Assembly: GCF_005160265.1 (NCBI RefSeq)
Contig: NZ_CP039865.1
Span: forward strand, 1,946,828-2,010,827
Reading direction: 5' to 3'
DNA length: 64,000 bases
From: Phreatobacter aquaticus
GTDB taxonomy: Bacteria; Pseudomonadota; Alphaproteobacteria; Rhizobiales; Phreatobacteraceae
Program-made: the position numbers and the translations under genes
The notes under the pieces: generated by a model
Told to the model about the DNA's origin: nothing
What the model saw: only the letters and a program-made list of their open reading frames with translations
Database searches by the model: none
Part shown: positions 7,462 to 16,940 of the stretch, piece after piece
Layout of the letters: every line of letters starts with the position of its first letter
Position numbering within the stretch: the stretch's first letter is position 1

Positions 7462-10400
7462 CTAGCGCGCGCCCTCGCCCTCGCCGCGCAGGACCACGTA
7501 GATGGCCGGGATGACCAGCACGGTCAGCAGCGTCGATGACGCGAGTCCGAACAGCAGCGACACGGCGAGCCCCTGGAAGATCGGGTCGGTCAGGATGGTG
7601 GCCGCTCCGATCATCGCGGCAAGCGCGGTGAGCAGGATCGGCTTGAAGCGGACCGCTCCCGCTTCGAGCAATACATCGACCAGCGGACGACCCGGCCGCC
7701 TTGCATGGCGGATGAAGTCGACCAGCAGGATCGAGTTCCTGACGATGATGCCGGCCAATGCGATGAAGCCGATCATCGATGTCGCCGAGAAGGGGGCGGC
7801 AAACAGCCAATGGCCGATCAGGATGCCGATGAAGGTCAGCGGGATGGGCGTCAGGATCACCAGCGGCAGCTTGAACGAGCCGAACTGCGCCACCACCAGG
7901 ATGTAGATGCCAAGCAGGGCGACGGCGAAGGCTGCGCCCATGTCGCGGAACGTCACCCAGGTGACCTCCCATTCGCCATCCCACAGCAGGACGGGTTTCG
8001 ACGTGTCGGCGGGTTGCCCGTGCAGCGCGACCGTGGGGCGGGGCACGGTGCCCCAATCGATCCGGTCGAAGGCCCGGTTCACCTCGATCATGCCGTAGAG
8101 CGGCGCCTCGAAGGCACCCGCCAGCTCCGCCGTCACCATCTCGGCCGGCCGTCCGTCGCGCCGATAGATCGGGAAGGAGGCCCGCTCGCGGGTCAGCCGA
8201 ACGACGTCGCCGAGTTCGACCACGCCGCGGTCGCCGGGCAGGAGATTTGACGGTACCGGCGTGGACAATGCGCGTTCATCGATGACCCGGTCGCCCTTGG
8301 CACGGGCAAGCCGGATCGGGATGGGCTGGCGTCCACCGCCGCGATGGGAATAGCCGACCGTGGTCGTGCCATAGAGCGCGCGGATCGTGTCATAGACGTC
8401 GCGGTGCTCGACACCATGGAACTCGAGATTGTCCTCGCTGACCGCAAGCCTTGCCCGCTCCGGCTGGGTGCCGAAGCTGTCGTCGATGTCGACGATGAAG
8501 GGCACCGCGGCGAAGGCCTGACGGACCTTCGCTGCCACCGCACGCCGCGTGTCGGCGTCGGGACCGTAGATCTCCGCGAGCAGCGTTGCCATGACCGGTG
8601 GGCCCGGCGGTGGCTCGACCACCTTGAGCGAGGTGCCCGCCGGCACCGACACGGATGCGATGCGCCGGCGCAGTTCGATCGCGATATCGTGGCTTGCCCG
8701 GCTGCGGTGCGCCTTGTCGGAGAGATTGACCTGGACGTCGCCGAGCTCGGGCTGGGTGCGGACATAGGAATGGCGGACGAGGCCGTTGAAGTTGAACGGC
8801 GCCGCTGTGCCGGCATGGGTCTGGAACGAGACGATCTCAGGCACCCCGGCGAGGCTCGCCGCGATGTCCTGCAGCACCCGGTCGGTCGCCTCCACGGATG
8901 AGCCCTTGGGGAGGTCGACCATGATGGCGAGTTCCGACTTGTTGTCGAAGGGCAGCAGCTTCACTGTGACGTCGCGGGTGTAGAACAGCACCATCGAGCC
9001 GAGCGTGGCGATGCCGACGAGGATCAGGAAGATCCAGGCGCTGCGACGGCTCCTGAGGATGGGCACAGCCGCACGGCGGTAGAGCCGGCCGAGCAGGCCG
9101 CCATCGGCTGCATCATGGCCGTGGCCGTGAGCGGCAGCGCCACTGCCGAACTTCACCATGAGCCACGGCGTCACGATGACCGCGACGAAGAACGAGAACA
9201 CCATGGCCGCCGAGGCATTGGCCGGGATCGGGCTCATATAGGGCCCCATCATGCCGGACACGAACAGCATGGGCAGAAGGGCGGCAACCACGGTGAGAGT
9301 TGCGACGATGGTCGGATTGCCGACCTCCGCCACCGCATCGATGGCCGCCTTTTGGCGCGAGCGGCCGTCGCCCATGCCCCAGTGGCGCGCGATGTTCTCG
9401 ATCACCACGATGGCATCATCGACGAGGATGCCGATGGAGAAGATCAGCGCGAACAGGCTGACGCGGTTCAGCGTGTAGCCCATCGCCTTGGCGGCGAAGA
9501 GCGTCAGCAGGATCGTGACGGGGATCACCACGGCCACAACCAGAGCCTCCCGCCAGCCGATGGCGACGAGCACGAGCATGACGATGGAGATAGTCGCGAG
9601 CCCCAGGTGGAACAGAAGCTCGTTCGCCTTGTCGTTGGCCGTGGCGCCATAGTCGCGGGTGACATGGACGGTGATATCGGCTGGGACGATCGTGCCACGG
9701 GCCCGCTCGACCGCCTCGGCGATCTCACGGCCGATCGTCACGGCATTGGCGCCAGCACGCTTGGCAACCGCCAGCGAGACGGCAGGCACGCGGGCAAGCG
9801 CGCCATCGGTGCCGCGCTGGAGATGGGCCACGCGCGTCTCAGCCGCATCACCCGCCAGGACGATGCGCGCGACATCGCGGACATAGACGGGTCGGCCGTC
9901 GCGGGTCGTCACCAGCAGATTGCCAATGTCCGCCAGGCCGTTCAGCGTCTGACCGGCCACGAGGCCGATCTGCTGGCCGCCGGACCGAATGGTCCCCGCC
10001 GGGAATGCCTTGTTGGCACCTTCCACCTTGGTGCTCAGCTGCTGCAGGGTGACGCCGGCCAGAGCAAGCTTCTCGGGGTCCGGCTCGACCCGGATTTCCT
10101 CCTGCTGATCACCGACCAGATAGGTCAGGCCGACATCGTCGAGGCGGGCGATCTCTACGCGCAATTCGCGCGCGATGCGCGTGAGATCATTGGCAGTCCA
10201 GCGGTCGGCGACCTCCGGCTTCGGCGCCAGCGTGAGAACGGTGATGGCCACGTCATCGATGCCGCGACCGACGATCAGCGGCTCGGGAATGCCGACCGGG
10301 ATCCGGTCGAGATTGGCCCGGATCTTTTCATGGACGCGCAGGATCGCCGCATCAGGGCTGGTTCCGACCAGAAAACGCGCAGTGACCATCACGCTGTCGT

Positions 10401-10704
10401 CGCGCGTCTGGGAATAAACATGCTCGACCCCAGCAATCGACTTGACGATCGTCTCCAGCGGTTCGGTGACAAGCTTGGCCGCGTCCTCGGCCTTGAGGCC
10501 TTCGGCGCGGACGTGGATGTCGACCATCGGCACCGAAATCTGCGGTTCTTCCTCCCGAGGAAGGCTGGCCAGGGCGACGAGACCGAGGGCGAGTGCGGCC
10601 AGCAGAAACAGCGGTGTGAGCGGAGAGCCGATGAAAGCCTGGGTCAGGCGGCCGGCGAGGCCAAGTGGCGCAGCGCCATCATGATGGTTCGAGGGGCTGG
10701 TCAT
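7462..10704 (-). CDS. RND efflux transporter permease
   Basis: A 1080-aa inner-membrane proton-driven RND pump with the expected two halves: TM1 near 28-48, porter domains, TM2-6 from 362 with the conserved proton-relay pair Asp429-Asp430 (GILVDDAIVVIEN), a second TM1-like helix near 565, and TM8-12 near the C-terminus (ALAGIIVRNSILLVDF). A His-rich cytoplasmic loop (AAHGHGHDAADGG) lies between halves. It overlaps its adaptor gene by 4 bp (10701-10704). Substrate unknown. No outer-membrane TolC-type gene is adjacent. Confidence 0.93.
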   Translation of the reverse strand: MTSPSNHHDGAAPLGLAGRLTQAFIGSPLTPLFLLAALALGLVALASLPREEEPQISVPMVDIHVRAEGLKAEDAAKLVTEPLETIVKSIAGVEHVYSQTRDDSVMVTARFLVGTSPDAAILRVHEKIRANLDRIPVGIPEPLIVGRGIDDVAITVLTLAPKPEVADRWTANDLTRIARELRVEIARLDDVGLTYLVGDQQEEIRVEPDPEKLALAGVTLQQLSTKVEGANKAFPAGTIRSGGQQIGLVAGQTLNGLADIGNLLVTTRDGRPVYVRDVARIVLAGDAAETRVAHLQRGTDGALARVPAVSLAVAKRAGANAVTIGREIAEAVERARGTIVPADITVHVTRDYGATANDKANELLFHLGLATISIVMLVLVAIGWREALVVAVVIPVTILLTLFAAKAMGYTLNRVSLFALIFSIGILVDDAIVVIENIARHWGMGDGRSRQKAAIDAVAEVGNPTIVATLTVVAALLPMLFVSGMMGPYMSPIPANASAAMVFSFFVAVIVTPWLMVKFGSGAAAHGHGHDAADGGLLGRLYRRAAVPILRSRRSAWIFLILVGIATLGSMVLFYTRDVTVKLLPFDNKSELAIMVDLPKGSSVEATDRVLQDIAASLAGVPEIVSFQTHAGTAAPFNFNGLVRHSYVRTQPELGDVQVNLSDKAHRSRASHDIAIELRRRIASVSVPAGTSLKVVEPPPGPPVMATLLAEIYGPDADTRRAVAAKVRQAFAAVPFIVDIDDSFGTQPERARLAVSEDNLEFHGVEHRDVYDTIRALYGTTTVGYSHRGGGRQPIPIRLARAKGDRVIDERALSTPVPSNLLPGDRGVVELGDVVRLTRERASFPIYRRDGRPAEMVTAELAGAFEAPLYGMIEVNRAFDRIDWGTVPRPTVALHGQPADTSKPVLLWDGEWEVTWVTFRDMGAAFAVALLGIYILVVAQFGSFKLPLVILTPIPLTFIGILIGHWLFAAPFSATSMIGFIALAGIIVRNSILLVDFIRHARRPGRPLVDVLLEAGAVRFKPILLTALAAMIGAATILTDPIFQGLAVSLLFGLASSTLLTVLVIPAIYVVLRGEGEGAR

Positions 10705-11741
10705 GGCGTCACCACGAGGTCGCCAGCGACCAGGCCGGTCAGAACCTCGACGCGTGGCCCGCCTTCCGTTTCGATCCCCGGACCGAGGACGACGGCCACC
10801 TCATGGTGCTCGCCGTTCGCCCGGCGAAGCCGCACGAGGTCGACGCCGGCCCGGTTGATCACCGCGCCGACCGGGATCGCCAGAGCCTGGCGGGTGGCGA
10901 TGGGAACATGGACCGGAATGCGTTCCCCGACGAAGAAGTCGCCGAGCGTCTCGACCTCGACGTCGGCAATGACGCGGCCATTCTCGATCTGGGGGTAGAG
11001 CTTGACCAGCCGGCCGGAACCGACCGCAGCACCATCGACATTGCCGCGCTCGCCGACCGAGACCCGCGAGCCCTCGCGCAGGAGCGGAGCATGGCGCTCG
11101 GGCAGGGCGAGCCTCAGGAAGAAGCCGCCGCCTGCCACCTGGGCGACCGGTTCGCCGGGCAGCAGAACGGATCCGCGGGCGACCGGGACCTTCAACACCC
11201 GGCCGGCGATCGGTGCGAGGACCTGGCCTTCTTCGGTTTGCTGGGCAATGACCGACCGGTCAGCCAGGGCCGCGTTGAGCTGATTGGTCAGGACGTCGAC
11301 CTGCGTGCGCGTCTGGTCGACACGCTGCTGGGTGCCTGCCCCGCGCGCGATCAGCGATTGTGAACGTTCGAATTCGGTCTGGGCGTTGGCGAGCTCGGAA
11401 CGCACCGCCGCGATGCGGGCGTCTGACGCCTTCATCTGCAAGGCGAGCTTGGGGTCGATCACCAGGGCGACGACCTGCCCGGCCGTGACAGCCGAGCCCT
11501 CCGTGACATCCAGGCTGATCAACGTGCCGCCGATGCGCGCGCGCGCCGGGATGAGGAAGCGCGTTTCGACCCGCGCGAAGACCGCCTTTGTCTCCGTGAC
11601 CGTGACGGGCTCCAGCCGGAAGTCCGCGGCCTCTGCCGCGCCGCCCGACAAGGCCAAGGCGACAAGGGTAGCGATGAGATGGGATGGATGCGATGCGGCG
11701 GACCGGCCTGTCCTCGCTGGGTGTTCGCTCCGTCGGGTCAT
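10701..11741 (-). CDS. RND periplasmic adaptor (membrane fusion protein)
   Basis: A 346-aa HlyD/AcrA-type adaptor. It has an N-terminal signal-like segment (LIATLVALALSGGAAEA), two biotinyl-lipoyl-like halves (GGTLISLDVTEGSAVTAGQVV and VLAPIAGRVLKVPVARGSVL) separated by an alpha-hairpin of about 70 residues, and a beta-barrel plus membrane-proximal domain. The ATG at 11741 has GAGG 8 bp upstream; a TTG at 11765 is less likely. It links the pump encoded by the overlapping downstream gene to an outer-membrane channel. Divergent from the rhodanese gene. Confidence 0.9.
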   Translation of the reverse strand: MTRRSEHPARTGRSAASHPSHLIATLVALALSGGAAEAADFRLEPVTVTETKAVFARVETRFLIPARARIGGTLISLDVTEGSAVTAGQVVALVIDPKLALQMKASDARIAAVRSELANAQTEFERSQSLIARGAGTQQRVDQTRTQVDVLTNQLNAALADRSVIAQQTEEGQVLAPIAGRVLKVPVARGSVLLPGEPVAQVAGGGFFLRLALPERHAPLLREGSRVSVGERGNVDGAAVGSGRLVKLYPQIENGRVIADVEVETLGDFFVGERIPVHVPIATRQALAIPVGAVINRAGVDLVRLRRANGEHHEVAVVLGPGIETEGGPRVEVLTGLVAGDLVVTP

Positions 11742-11796
11742 GGCTTGCCTCACGTGTCGTCTCAACCGTCAGCTGCACATAATCGTAATTGCATGA

Positions 11797-11804
11797 TTGC
11801 GCAA
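11797..11804. promoter_or_regulatory. Palindrome in the adaptor/rhodanese divergent promoter
   Basis: TTGCGCAA, an 8-bp perfect palindrome, sits in an AT-rich 40-bp stretch between the divergent adaptor and rhodanese genes. It could be half of an operator for a shared regulator; the regulator is not in the window. Confidence 0.25.
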
Positions 11805-11853
11805 GTAAGGATATATGGTTGCCGATACGAGACTGACCCTATGAGGATCCGTG

Positions 11854-12189
11854 ATGTTTGGTTTGTTTGGGCGCAAGGCCGTTGGACAGATTTCGCCCGA
11901 AGACGCTCACCGGCGCCATACCGCTGGCGAAGTCGAGCTGGTCGATGTGCGCGAGGCGCATGAATGGGAGAGCGGCCACATTCCCGGTGCGCGCCATGCC
12001 GCCTTGTCGACGCTTGACGCCAAGATCCACGAGTTGCCGCGCGATCGGCCTCTCGTGCTGTATTGCCTATCAGGGATGCGGTCGGGACGTGCGCTCAAGA
12101 TGTGCCAGAACGCAGGCTTCACCGACGTGGCGAGCATGGCCGGCGGAATCGGCGCCTGGCGGCATCGCGGCTATCCCGTTCGGCGCTGA
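11854..12189 (+). CDS. Rhodanese-like single-domain protein
   Basis: A 111-aa cytoplasmic rhodanese domain. VDVREAHEWESGHIPGA is the CH2A region and LYCLSGMRS the active-site loop with persulfide-forming Cys71. It would transfer sulfane sulfur to a thiol acceptor or act as a sulfur-responsive partner. The ATG at 11854 is preferred over a GTG one codon earlier; GAGGA lies 7-8 bp upstream. Divergent to the RND efflux genes with 112 bp between the starts, so co-regulation is possible. Confidence 0.88.
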   Translation: MFGLFGRKAVGQISPEDAHRRHTAGEVELVDVREAHEWESGHIPGARHAALSTLDAKIHELPRDRPLVLYCLSGMRSGRALKMCQNAGFTDVASMAGGIGAWRHRGYPVRR

Positions 12190-12332
12190 TCGCACTTCTC
12201 GGCAGAACATCCCGCGCAGGGCGACGCGGATGCGCTCGCCTTCGACCGTCAGGCACAGGATGCAGCGACCGTTGCCAAGCGGGCTTGCAGGAACAGCCAG
12301 GCGCGAGTGCACATCCGGGAACCGATGACGGG

Positions 12333-12812
12333 TCAGGTCGCGGGCCCGAGGGTTCCTGGGAGCGGGTCCGCCGCAATCAGCACGGAATTGCGGTAGCGCG
12401 GATCATGGGTCACCTCCGCGCCGATCCAGGGCGGCAGGGTGATCTCGTCCGCCTCGCTGGCGAGCTCAATCTCTGCGATGATCAGGCCGGTATGCCGGCC
12501 GGCAAATTCATCGACCTCCCAGAGCCTGCCTGCGAACAGAACGTCGTGGCGGGTCTTGATGATGGGCGGCAAGACGCAGAGAGCGAGCATGGTGCGCGCC
12601 TCGTCGAGCGGGATCGGGTATTCGAACTCGTCCCGCGTGAGACCGGAGCGCTCACCCTTGACGGTGAGGCTTGCCGCCTGGTCGCGGATGCGGACACGCA
12701 CGGAGACATCCGGCGAGTTCGAGAGATAGCCCTGCTCGATGCGCGAGGCACGGGCGCCCGCACGCCAGCCGTCACCCTCAACCAGGAACTTGCGTTCGAT
12801 CTCGATCGCCAT
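12333..12812 (-). CDS. CYTH-domain protein (triphosphatase-like)
   Basis: A 159-aa protein covering almost exactly one CYTH domain. It begins with the ExExK signature (EIERKFLV) and has the alternating charged strands of the triphosphate tunnel: RVRIRD, LTVKGE, RDEFEYPI, KTRHDV, WEVDEF, IAEIELAS. Family members hydrolyse inorganic triphosphate or thiamine triphosphate, and a few make cAMP. Start at the ATG at 12812; the longer frame to 12986 is not conserved-looking. It lies 112 bp downstream of the phosphodiesterase gene on the same strand and may share its transcript. Confidence 0.85.
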   Translation of the reverse strand: MAIEIERKFLVEGDGWRAGARASRIEQGYLSNSPDVSVRVRIRDQAASLTVKGERSGLTRDEFEYPIPLDEARTMLALCVLPPIIKTRHDVLFAGRLWEVDEFAGRHTGLIIAEIELASEADEITLPPWIGAEVTHDPRYRNSVLIAADPLPGTLGPAT

Positions 12813-12924
12813 TGGCTGACCTCGCCGCGCCTTGACAGATGCACTGCCCGCGCCTGATCGCGAGCTCCCGGGTTGGCGGACAAAGTCCGGGAGCGCCTGT
12901 CGGAGTGTCTTTATCCGGCCTGCA

Positions 12925-13749
12925 TCAGACTCCCGGATAGTCGGGGTCGCGCAGGAACGGGAACGGCCCCGGCGCCCTCTCCACATAAGCGGTGTGGGTT
13001 ACGAGGCCGGTGCCTTTGATCCATGTGTGGAGATGGTATGCAGCCGGTTCCAGATTGAAGTGTGCCGTCAGCTTATCGGTGAGGTCGAGCACCACCTGAT
13101 GAGCAACGCTCGGCGCAACCATGGCCAGCGTGCCGCCAAACACAGTCTGGATCGGCCGATGATGATGCCCGGCCAGAACCCGCACGATCTGCGGATTGCG
13201 CCGGACGATCGCCTCGAACTCGGCCTTGCCCTCGATCAGGCTGATGCGATCCATGTGCTGCAATCCGCACAGGAAGGCCGGGTGATGCATGGCCACGATC
13301 GTCGGCTTGGCCTTGTCCTCGGCCAGCCGCTCTTCCAGCCAGGCCAGCCGCTCGGCGCAGAGCCGCCCGGCGCCTGATCCAGGGATCACGGTATCGAGGC
13401 CGATCATTCGAACCGGGCCGAGATCGGTTACCCACTGGGCGAAGGTCGGATGCTGGGACAGACCGGGATAGTCGGCGAGCAGCGCCTTCAGGTTCTCCCG
13501 CCGGTCATGGTTGCCGGGGATGAGCCAGACGGGCATCGGCAGGCGGCCGAGCATGCGCTTCAGGTTATCATATTCGGCTGGCAGCCCATTATCGGTCAGA
13601 TCGCCAGTGATCAGAACAAGGTCCGGGCGCGGATTGAGCGCGAGAACAGCCTCGATGGCCCGCTCCGTCAGCATGTTGGTCTCCGCTTTCCGATAGGCCG
13701 GAAGGCCGTGCGGACGCACATGAAGATCGGTCAGGTGGGCGATGAGCAT
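12925..13749 (-). CDS. Calcineurin-like phosphodiesterase (GpdQ/CpdA type)
   Basis: A 274-aa binuclear metallophosphoesterase with all metal-binding motifs: TDLH (Asp8, His10), TGDLTD (Asp50), GNHD (Asn80, His81, Asp82), MHHP (His155), GHHHR (His195, His197). The length and GHHH motif fit class III enzymes such as glycerophosphodiester phosphodiesterase GpdQ or cAMP phosphodiesterase CpdA. ATG at 13749 chosen. It is divergent from a Ugp-type ABC importer gene set, which favours a role in cleaving an imported phosphodiester such as a glycerophosphodiester, though cAMP cannot be excluded. Confidence 0.85.
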   Translation of the reverse strand: MLIAHLTDLHVRPHGLPAYRKAETNMLTERAIEAVLALNPRPDLVLITGDLTDNGLPAEYDNLKRMLGRLPMPVWLIPGNHDRRENLKALLADYPGLSQHPTFAQWVTDLGPVRMIGLDTVIPGSGAGRLCAERLAWLEERLAEDKAKPTIVAMHHPAFLCGLQHMDRISLIEGKAEFEAIVRRNPQIVRVLAGHHHRPIQTVFGGTLAMVAPSVAHQVVLDLTDKLTAHFNLEPAAYHLHTWIKGTGLVTHTAYVERAPGPFPFLRDPDYPGV

Positions 13750-13936
13750 GGTCGGTTTCCCCAAGGGTCGGTCTGACCGCTGCCTAAGCCACGCTCCATG
13801 ACAGTGCGACGACAGGTAGCCGGCCCGCGACTCTCGTCATGGTCACGTCGTCCAACCGTCTGGGAAATGTCACGGGGACGTTGCCGTTCTGTCGTCCGAT
13901 CCGCGTAACCCGGCTCCATCACGGAGTTTGGAAGTC

Positions 13937-15121
13937 ATGCCCGGCATCGTCCTCGACCGGATCGAGAAATCGTTTGGCGAAACCCGCGTCCTGAAGGGCG
14001 TGTCGCTCGCTTTCGATGCCGGATCCTTCGTCTCGCTGGTCGGCCCCTCGGGCTGCGGCAAGACCACGCTGCTGCGCATCATCGCCGGTCTCGAACAGGC
14101 CGATCGCGGCACGGTCACCATTGCCGGCCGCGCCGTCAGCGGCATGCGCGCCGCCGACCGTGATGTCGCCATGGTGTTCCAGAATTACGCGCTCTATCCG
14201 CATCTGACGGTGGAGCAGAACATGGCGCTGCCGCTGGTCATGCGCCGCCTGTCGACGCTTGAACGGACGCCGTTCATCGGCCGTCTGGTCTCCGGCACGG
14301 ATCAGCGCCGCTCCGCCATCCGGGCAGAGGTCGAGGAGGCCGCTCGCCTTCTCTCGATCGACCATCTGATGGAGCGCCGCCCAGGCCAGCTCTCCGGCGG
14401 CCAGCGCCAGCGCGTGGCGCTCGGCCGCGCCATCGTGCGCCATCCCAAGGCCTTCCTGATGGACGAGCCGCTGTCGAACCTCGACGCCGCGCTGCGCCAC
14501 GACATGCGCCGCGAACTGGTGGAGCTGCACCGGCGCGTCGGCGTCACCACGGTCTATGTCACCCACGACCAGGCCGAGGCCATGACCATGTCGGACCGCG
14601 TGGCGGTCATGCTCGGCGGCAATGTCCTGCAGTTCGGATCGCCGCGTGAGGTCTATGACCAGCCAGCGACGATCGATGTCGCGCGGTTCATCGGCTCGCC
14701 GCGGATCAACATCCTGCCGGCCGAGATCGGCCCGGAAGGCCAGGTCATGATTGCCGGCCACGCGACCGGACAGGTCGGGCCCCGCTCAGGCGGCAAACTC
14801 GACATCGGCATCCGCCCCGAACATCTGACGGTTGGCGAGATCGGCTTTGCGGTCGATGTCCGCCATGTCGAGTTTCTCGGCTCCGAAGTTCTGGTTTATG
14901 CCCGCGAGCCGCGCCAGGGCAGCGACATCATCCTGCGTCTCGCACCGGAAGCGTGGGAGAGCGCGCCGTCGCGCCAGGTCCTGCGGGTCACCCCGATGGC
15001 GGGGCGCATGCTGGCTTTCGACACCTCGGGCAAGCGCGTCGAACTCGTCGCCGCCGGCATCCAGGCGGCCGTACCGGCCAGCGAACGCGACATCATTCCC
15101 CGCGTGCCGCGCTATGTCTGA
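13937..15121 (+). CDS. ABC importer ATPase (UgpC/MalK family)
   Basis: A 394-aa carbohydrate-type ABC ATPase: Walker A GPSGCGKTT (36-44), Q-loop Gln82, signature LSGGQ (152-156), Walker B FLMDEP (173-178), switch His210, and a C-terminal OB-like MalK regulatory domain (about 240-394). There is an insertion of about 20 residues (near 108-128, LERTPFIGRLVSGTDQRRS) between Q-loop and signature, absent from typical MalK/UgpC. ATG at 13937 is preferred. Its stop overlaps the next permease by 8 bp, so ATPase, two permeases and two binding proteins form one operon. Confidence 0.92.
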   Translation: MPGIVLDRIEKSFGETRVLKGVSLAFDAGSFVSLVGPSGCGKTTLLRIIAGLEQADRGTVTIAGRAVSGMRAADRDVAMVFQNYALYPHLTVEQNMALPLVMRRLSTLERTPFIGRLVSGTDQRRSAIRAEVEEAARLLSIDHLMERRPGQLSGGQRQRVALGRAIVRHPKAFLMDEPLSNLDAALRHDMRRELVELHRRVGVTTVYVTHDQAEAMTMSDRVAVMLGGNVLQFGSPREVYDQPATIDVARFIGSPRINILPAEIGPEGQVMIAGHATGQVGPRSGGKLDIGIRPEHLTVGEIGFAVDVRHVEFLGSEVLVYAREPRQGSDIILRLAPEAWESAPSRQVLRVTPMAGRMLAFDTSGKRVELVAAGIQAAVPASERDIIPRVPRYV

Positions 15122-16043
15122 CGCGACCTTTCCCCACGGACTTGCCACCGCCGGCCCCGCTGTCCAGGTCCGGCTCAGCGAATCTCTCGCCGCCTGGCTG
15201 CTGACGGCGCCATCCATCATCGCCTTCGTGCTGATGCTGCTCATCCCGACGCTCGCCGTCGTGGCGATCGCCTTCAGCGACTACGAACTGGGTGCATCCA
15301 GCCTGCGCTTCGTGGGCCTGGCCAATTTCGCCGAGCTGATGGAAGACCGGGGCTTTCTGACCTCGTTCCGCAACACCGCCTTCTTCGTCGCAGTCACGAC
15401 GCCGGCTTCCGTGATCGGCGGGCTGATGCTGGCCCTGCTGATCGAGAGCGGCACGCGCGGGCGCACCTTCTTCCGCGCCGTGTTCTTCCTGCCTGTCGTC
15501 TCGCTCATGGTCGCGATGGCGACGGCCTTCCAATACATGTTCCACCCGACCATCGGCCCGGTGAACGCGGCGCTCCGCACCCTCGGCATCGTCGGCCCCA
15601 ACTGGCTCGGCTCCTCCGACAGCGTCATGTGGACCCTCGCCGTCATCGGCGTGTGGGAGCAGATCGGCTTCAACATGGTGCTGTTCCTGGCGGGGCTCAC
15701 CGCCATCCCGCGCGACCTCTATGCGGCCGCCGAAGTCGATGGCGTGCGCTCCGCCTGGTCGCGGTTCTGGACGGTCACCTGGCCACTGCTCGGCCCCACC
15801 AGCCTGTTCGTGCTCACCATCACCATGATCCGGTCGCTGCGGGTCTTCGACATCGTCGCAACCTTGACGCAAGGCGGCCCCAACAAGGCGTCCGAAGTGC
15901 TGCTCTACACGATGTACACCGAGGGCTTCACTTTCTTCCGCATGGGCTATTCGGCCGCCATCACGGTCGTTTTCCTCATCGCCGTGGTGATCCTCATGCT
16001 GCTCCAGACGCGCGTGCTCGACCGCCGCGTTCATTACGGGTGA
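15114..16043 (+). CDS. ABC sugar-type permease (UgpA/MalF-like)
   Basis: A 309-aa inner-membrane subunit with six predicted helices (first: LLTAPSIIAFVLMLLIPTLAVVAIAF) and the EAA-type cytoplasmic loop AAEVDGVRSAWSRFWTVTWPLLGP that contacts the ATPase. Start ATG at 15114, overlapping the ATPase stop by 8 bp. It pairs with the permease at 16051. Confidence 0.92.
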   Translation: MSDATFPHGLATAGPAVQVRLSESLAAWLLTAPSIIAFVLMLLIPTLAVVAIAFSDYELGASSLRFVGLANFAELMEDRGFLTSFRNTAFFVAVTTPASVIGGLMLALLIESGTRGRTFFRAVFFLPVVSLMVAMATAFQYMFHPTIGPVNAALRTLGIVGPNWLGSSDSVMWTLAVIGVWEQIGFNMVLFLAGLTAIPRDLYAAAEVDGVRSAWSRFWTVTWPLLGPTSLFVLTITMIRSLRVFDIVATLTQGGPNKASEVLLYTMYTEGFTFFRMGYSAAITVVFLIAVVILMLLQTRVLDRRVHYG

Positions 16044-16050
16044 GGCGCCG

Positions 16051-16902
16051 ATGACCCCGTCCTCCCCGCATGACAAGAGCCTTGTCGCCGACTTGCCGCG
16101 CCTCGCGCTGCTCTCGATCCTCGGCCTTCTGTTTCTGCTGCCCTACATCTGGATGGTGTCGGTCTCGCTGAAGCCTCTGGACGAGGTCTGGCGCGCGTCG
16201 ATGTCGCTGATCCCGGAGACCTTCGCCATCGACAAGAACTACGGCCGGGTGTTCCGCGAGGTGCCGATCGGCCGATATCTCCTCAATGGCGTCATCGTCT
16301 GCGGCGGCATTCTCGTCTTCCAGCTCGCCTTCGCCCTGCCGGCCGGCTACGCGCTGGCCAAGCTCAACTTCCGCGGTCGCGAAACCCTGTTCGCCTTCGT
16401 GATGCTCGGCCTGCTGATCCCGGCCCATGTGCCGGCGATCCCGCTCTACATCGCCTTTGCCAAGACCGGCGTGCTCAACACCTATGCGGCGCTGATTGCC
16501 CCCTCGACCATCTCGGTCTTCGCCATCTTCATGTTCCGCCAGTTCTTCCGCGCCATGCCGGACGAACTGATCCACGCCGCCCGCATGGACGGGCTTGGCG
16601 AATGGTCGATCGTCTGGCGCATCATCATTCCGAATGCCTGGCCGGCCGCCACCGCCTTCGCGATCTTCTCGGTGGTGGCCCATTGGAACGACCTGTTCTG
16701 GCCGCTGATCGCCGTCTCGGGCAAGGGCGAGCTCGCAACGCCTGCCCTCGGCGTCATCTATTTCCGCACCGAAGAGGCCGGCGACGATTTCGGCGCGCTG
16801 ATGGCGGCCGCCACCATCACCACGATCCCGCTGGTTGCCGCCTTCCTCATCGCTCAGCGCCGCTTCATCGAAGGCATCACGATGACCGGTCTCAAGGGAT
16901 GA
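16051..16902 (+). CDS. ABC sugar-type permease (UgpE/MalG-like)
   Basis: A 283-aa second permease with six helices and the EAA loop AARMDGLGEWSIVWRIIIPNAWP. The C-terminus (RRFIEGITMTGLKG) is the typical MalG/UgpE ending. It follows the first permease by 7 bp and precedes the first binding protein by 38 bp. Confidence 0.92.
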   Translation: MTPSSPHDKSLVADLPRLALLSILGLLFLLPYIWMVSVSLKPLDEVWRASMSLIPETFAIDKNYGRVFREVPIGRYLLNGVIVCGGILVFQLAFALPAGYALAKLNFRGRETLFAFVMLGLLIPAHVPAIPLYIAFAKTGVLNTYAALIAPSTISVFAIFMFRQFFRAMPDELIHAARMDGLGEWSIVWRIIIPNAWPAATAFAIFSVVAHWNDLFWPLIAVSGKGELATPALGVIYFRTEEAGDDFGALMAAATITTIPLVAAFLIAQRRFIEGITMTGLKG

Positions 16903-16940
16903 GCCCGGTTCCGCAATCGCCCGTCCATCCGGAGATCGCC

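Noticed and set aside
6032-8056. 674-aa minus-strand frame
   Set aside because: Antisense shadow of the MaoC-FabI and RND genes; Arg/Gly/His-rich, no domains.
9115-10998. 627-aa plus-strand frame
   Set aside because: Antisense shadow of the RND permease, His/Asp/Arg-rich and without motifs.
12070-12312. 80-aa minus-strand frame downstream of the rhodanese
   Set aside because: Overlaps the rhodanese gene and has no ribosome site, motif or likely homology.
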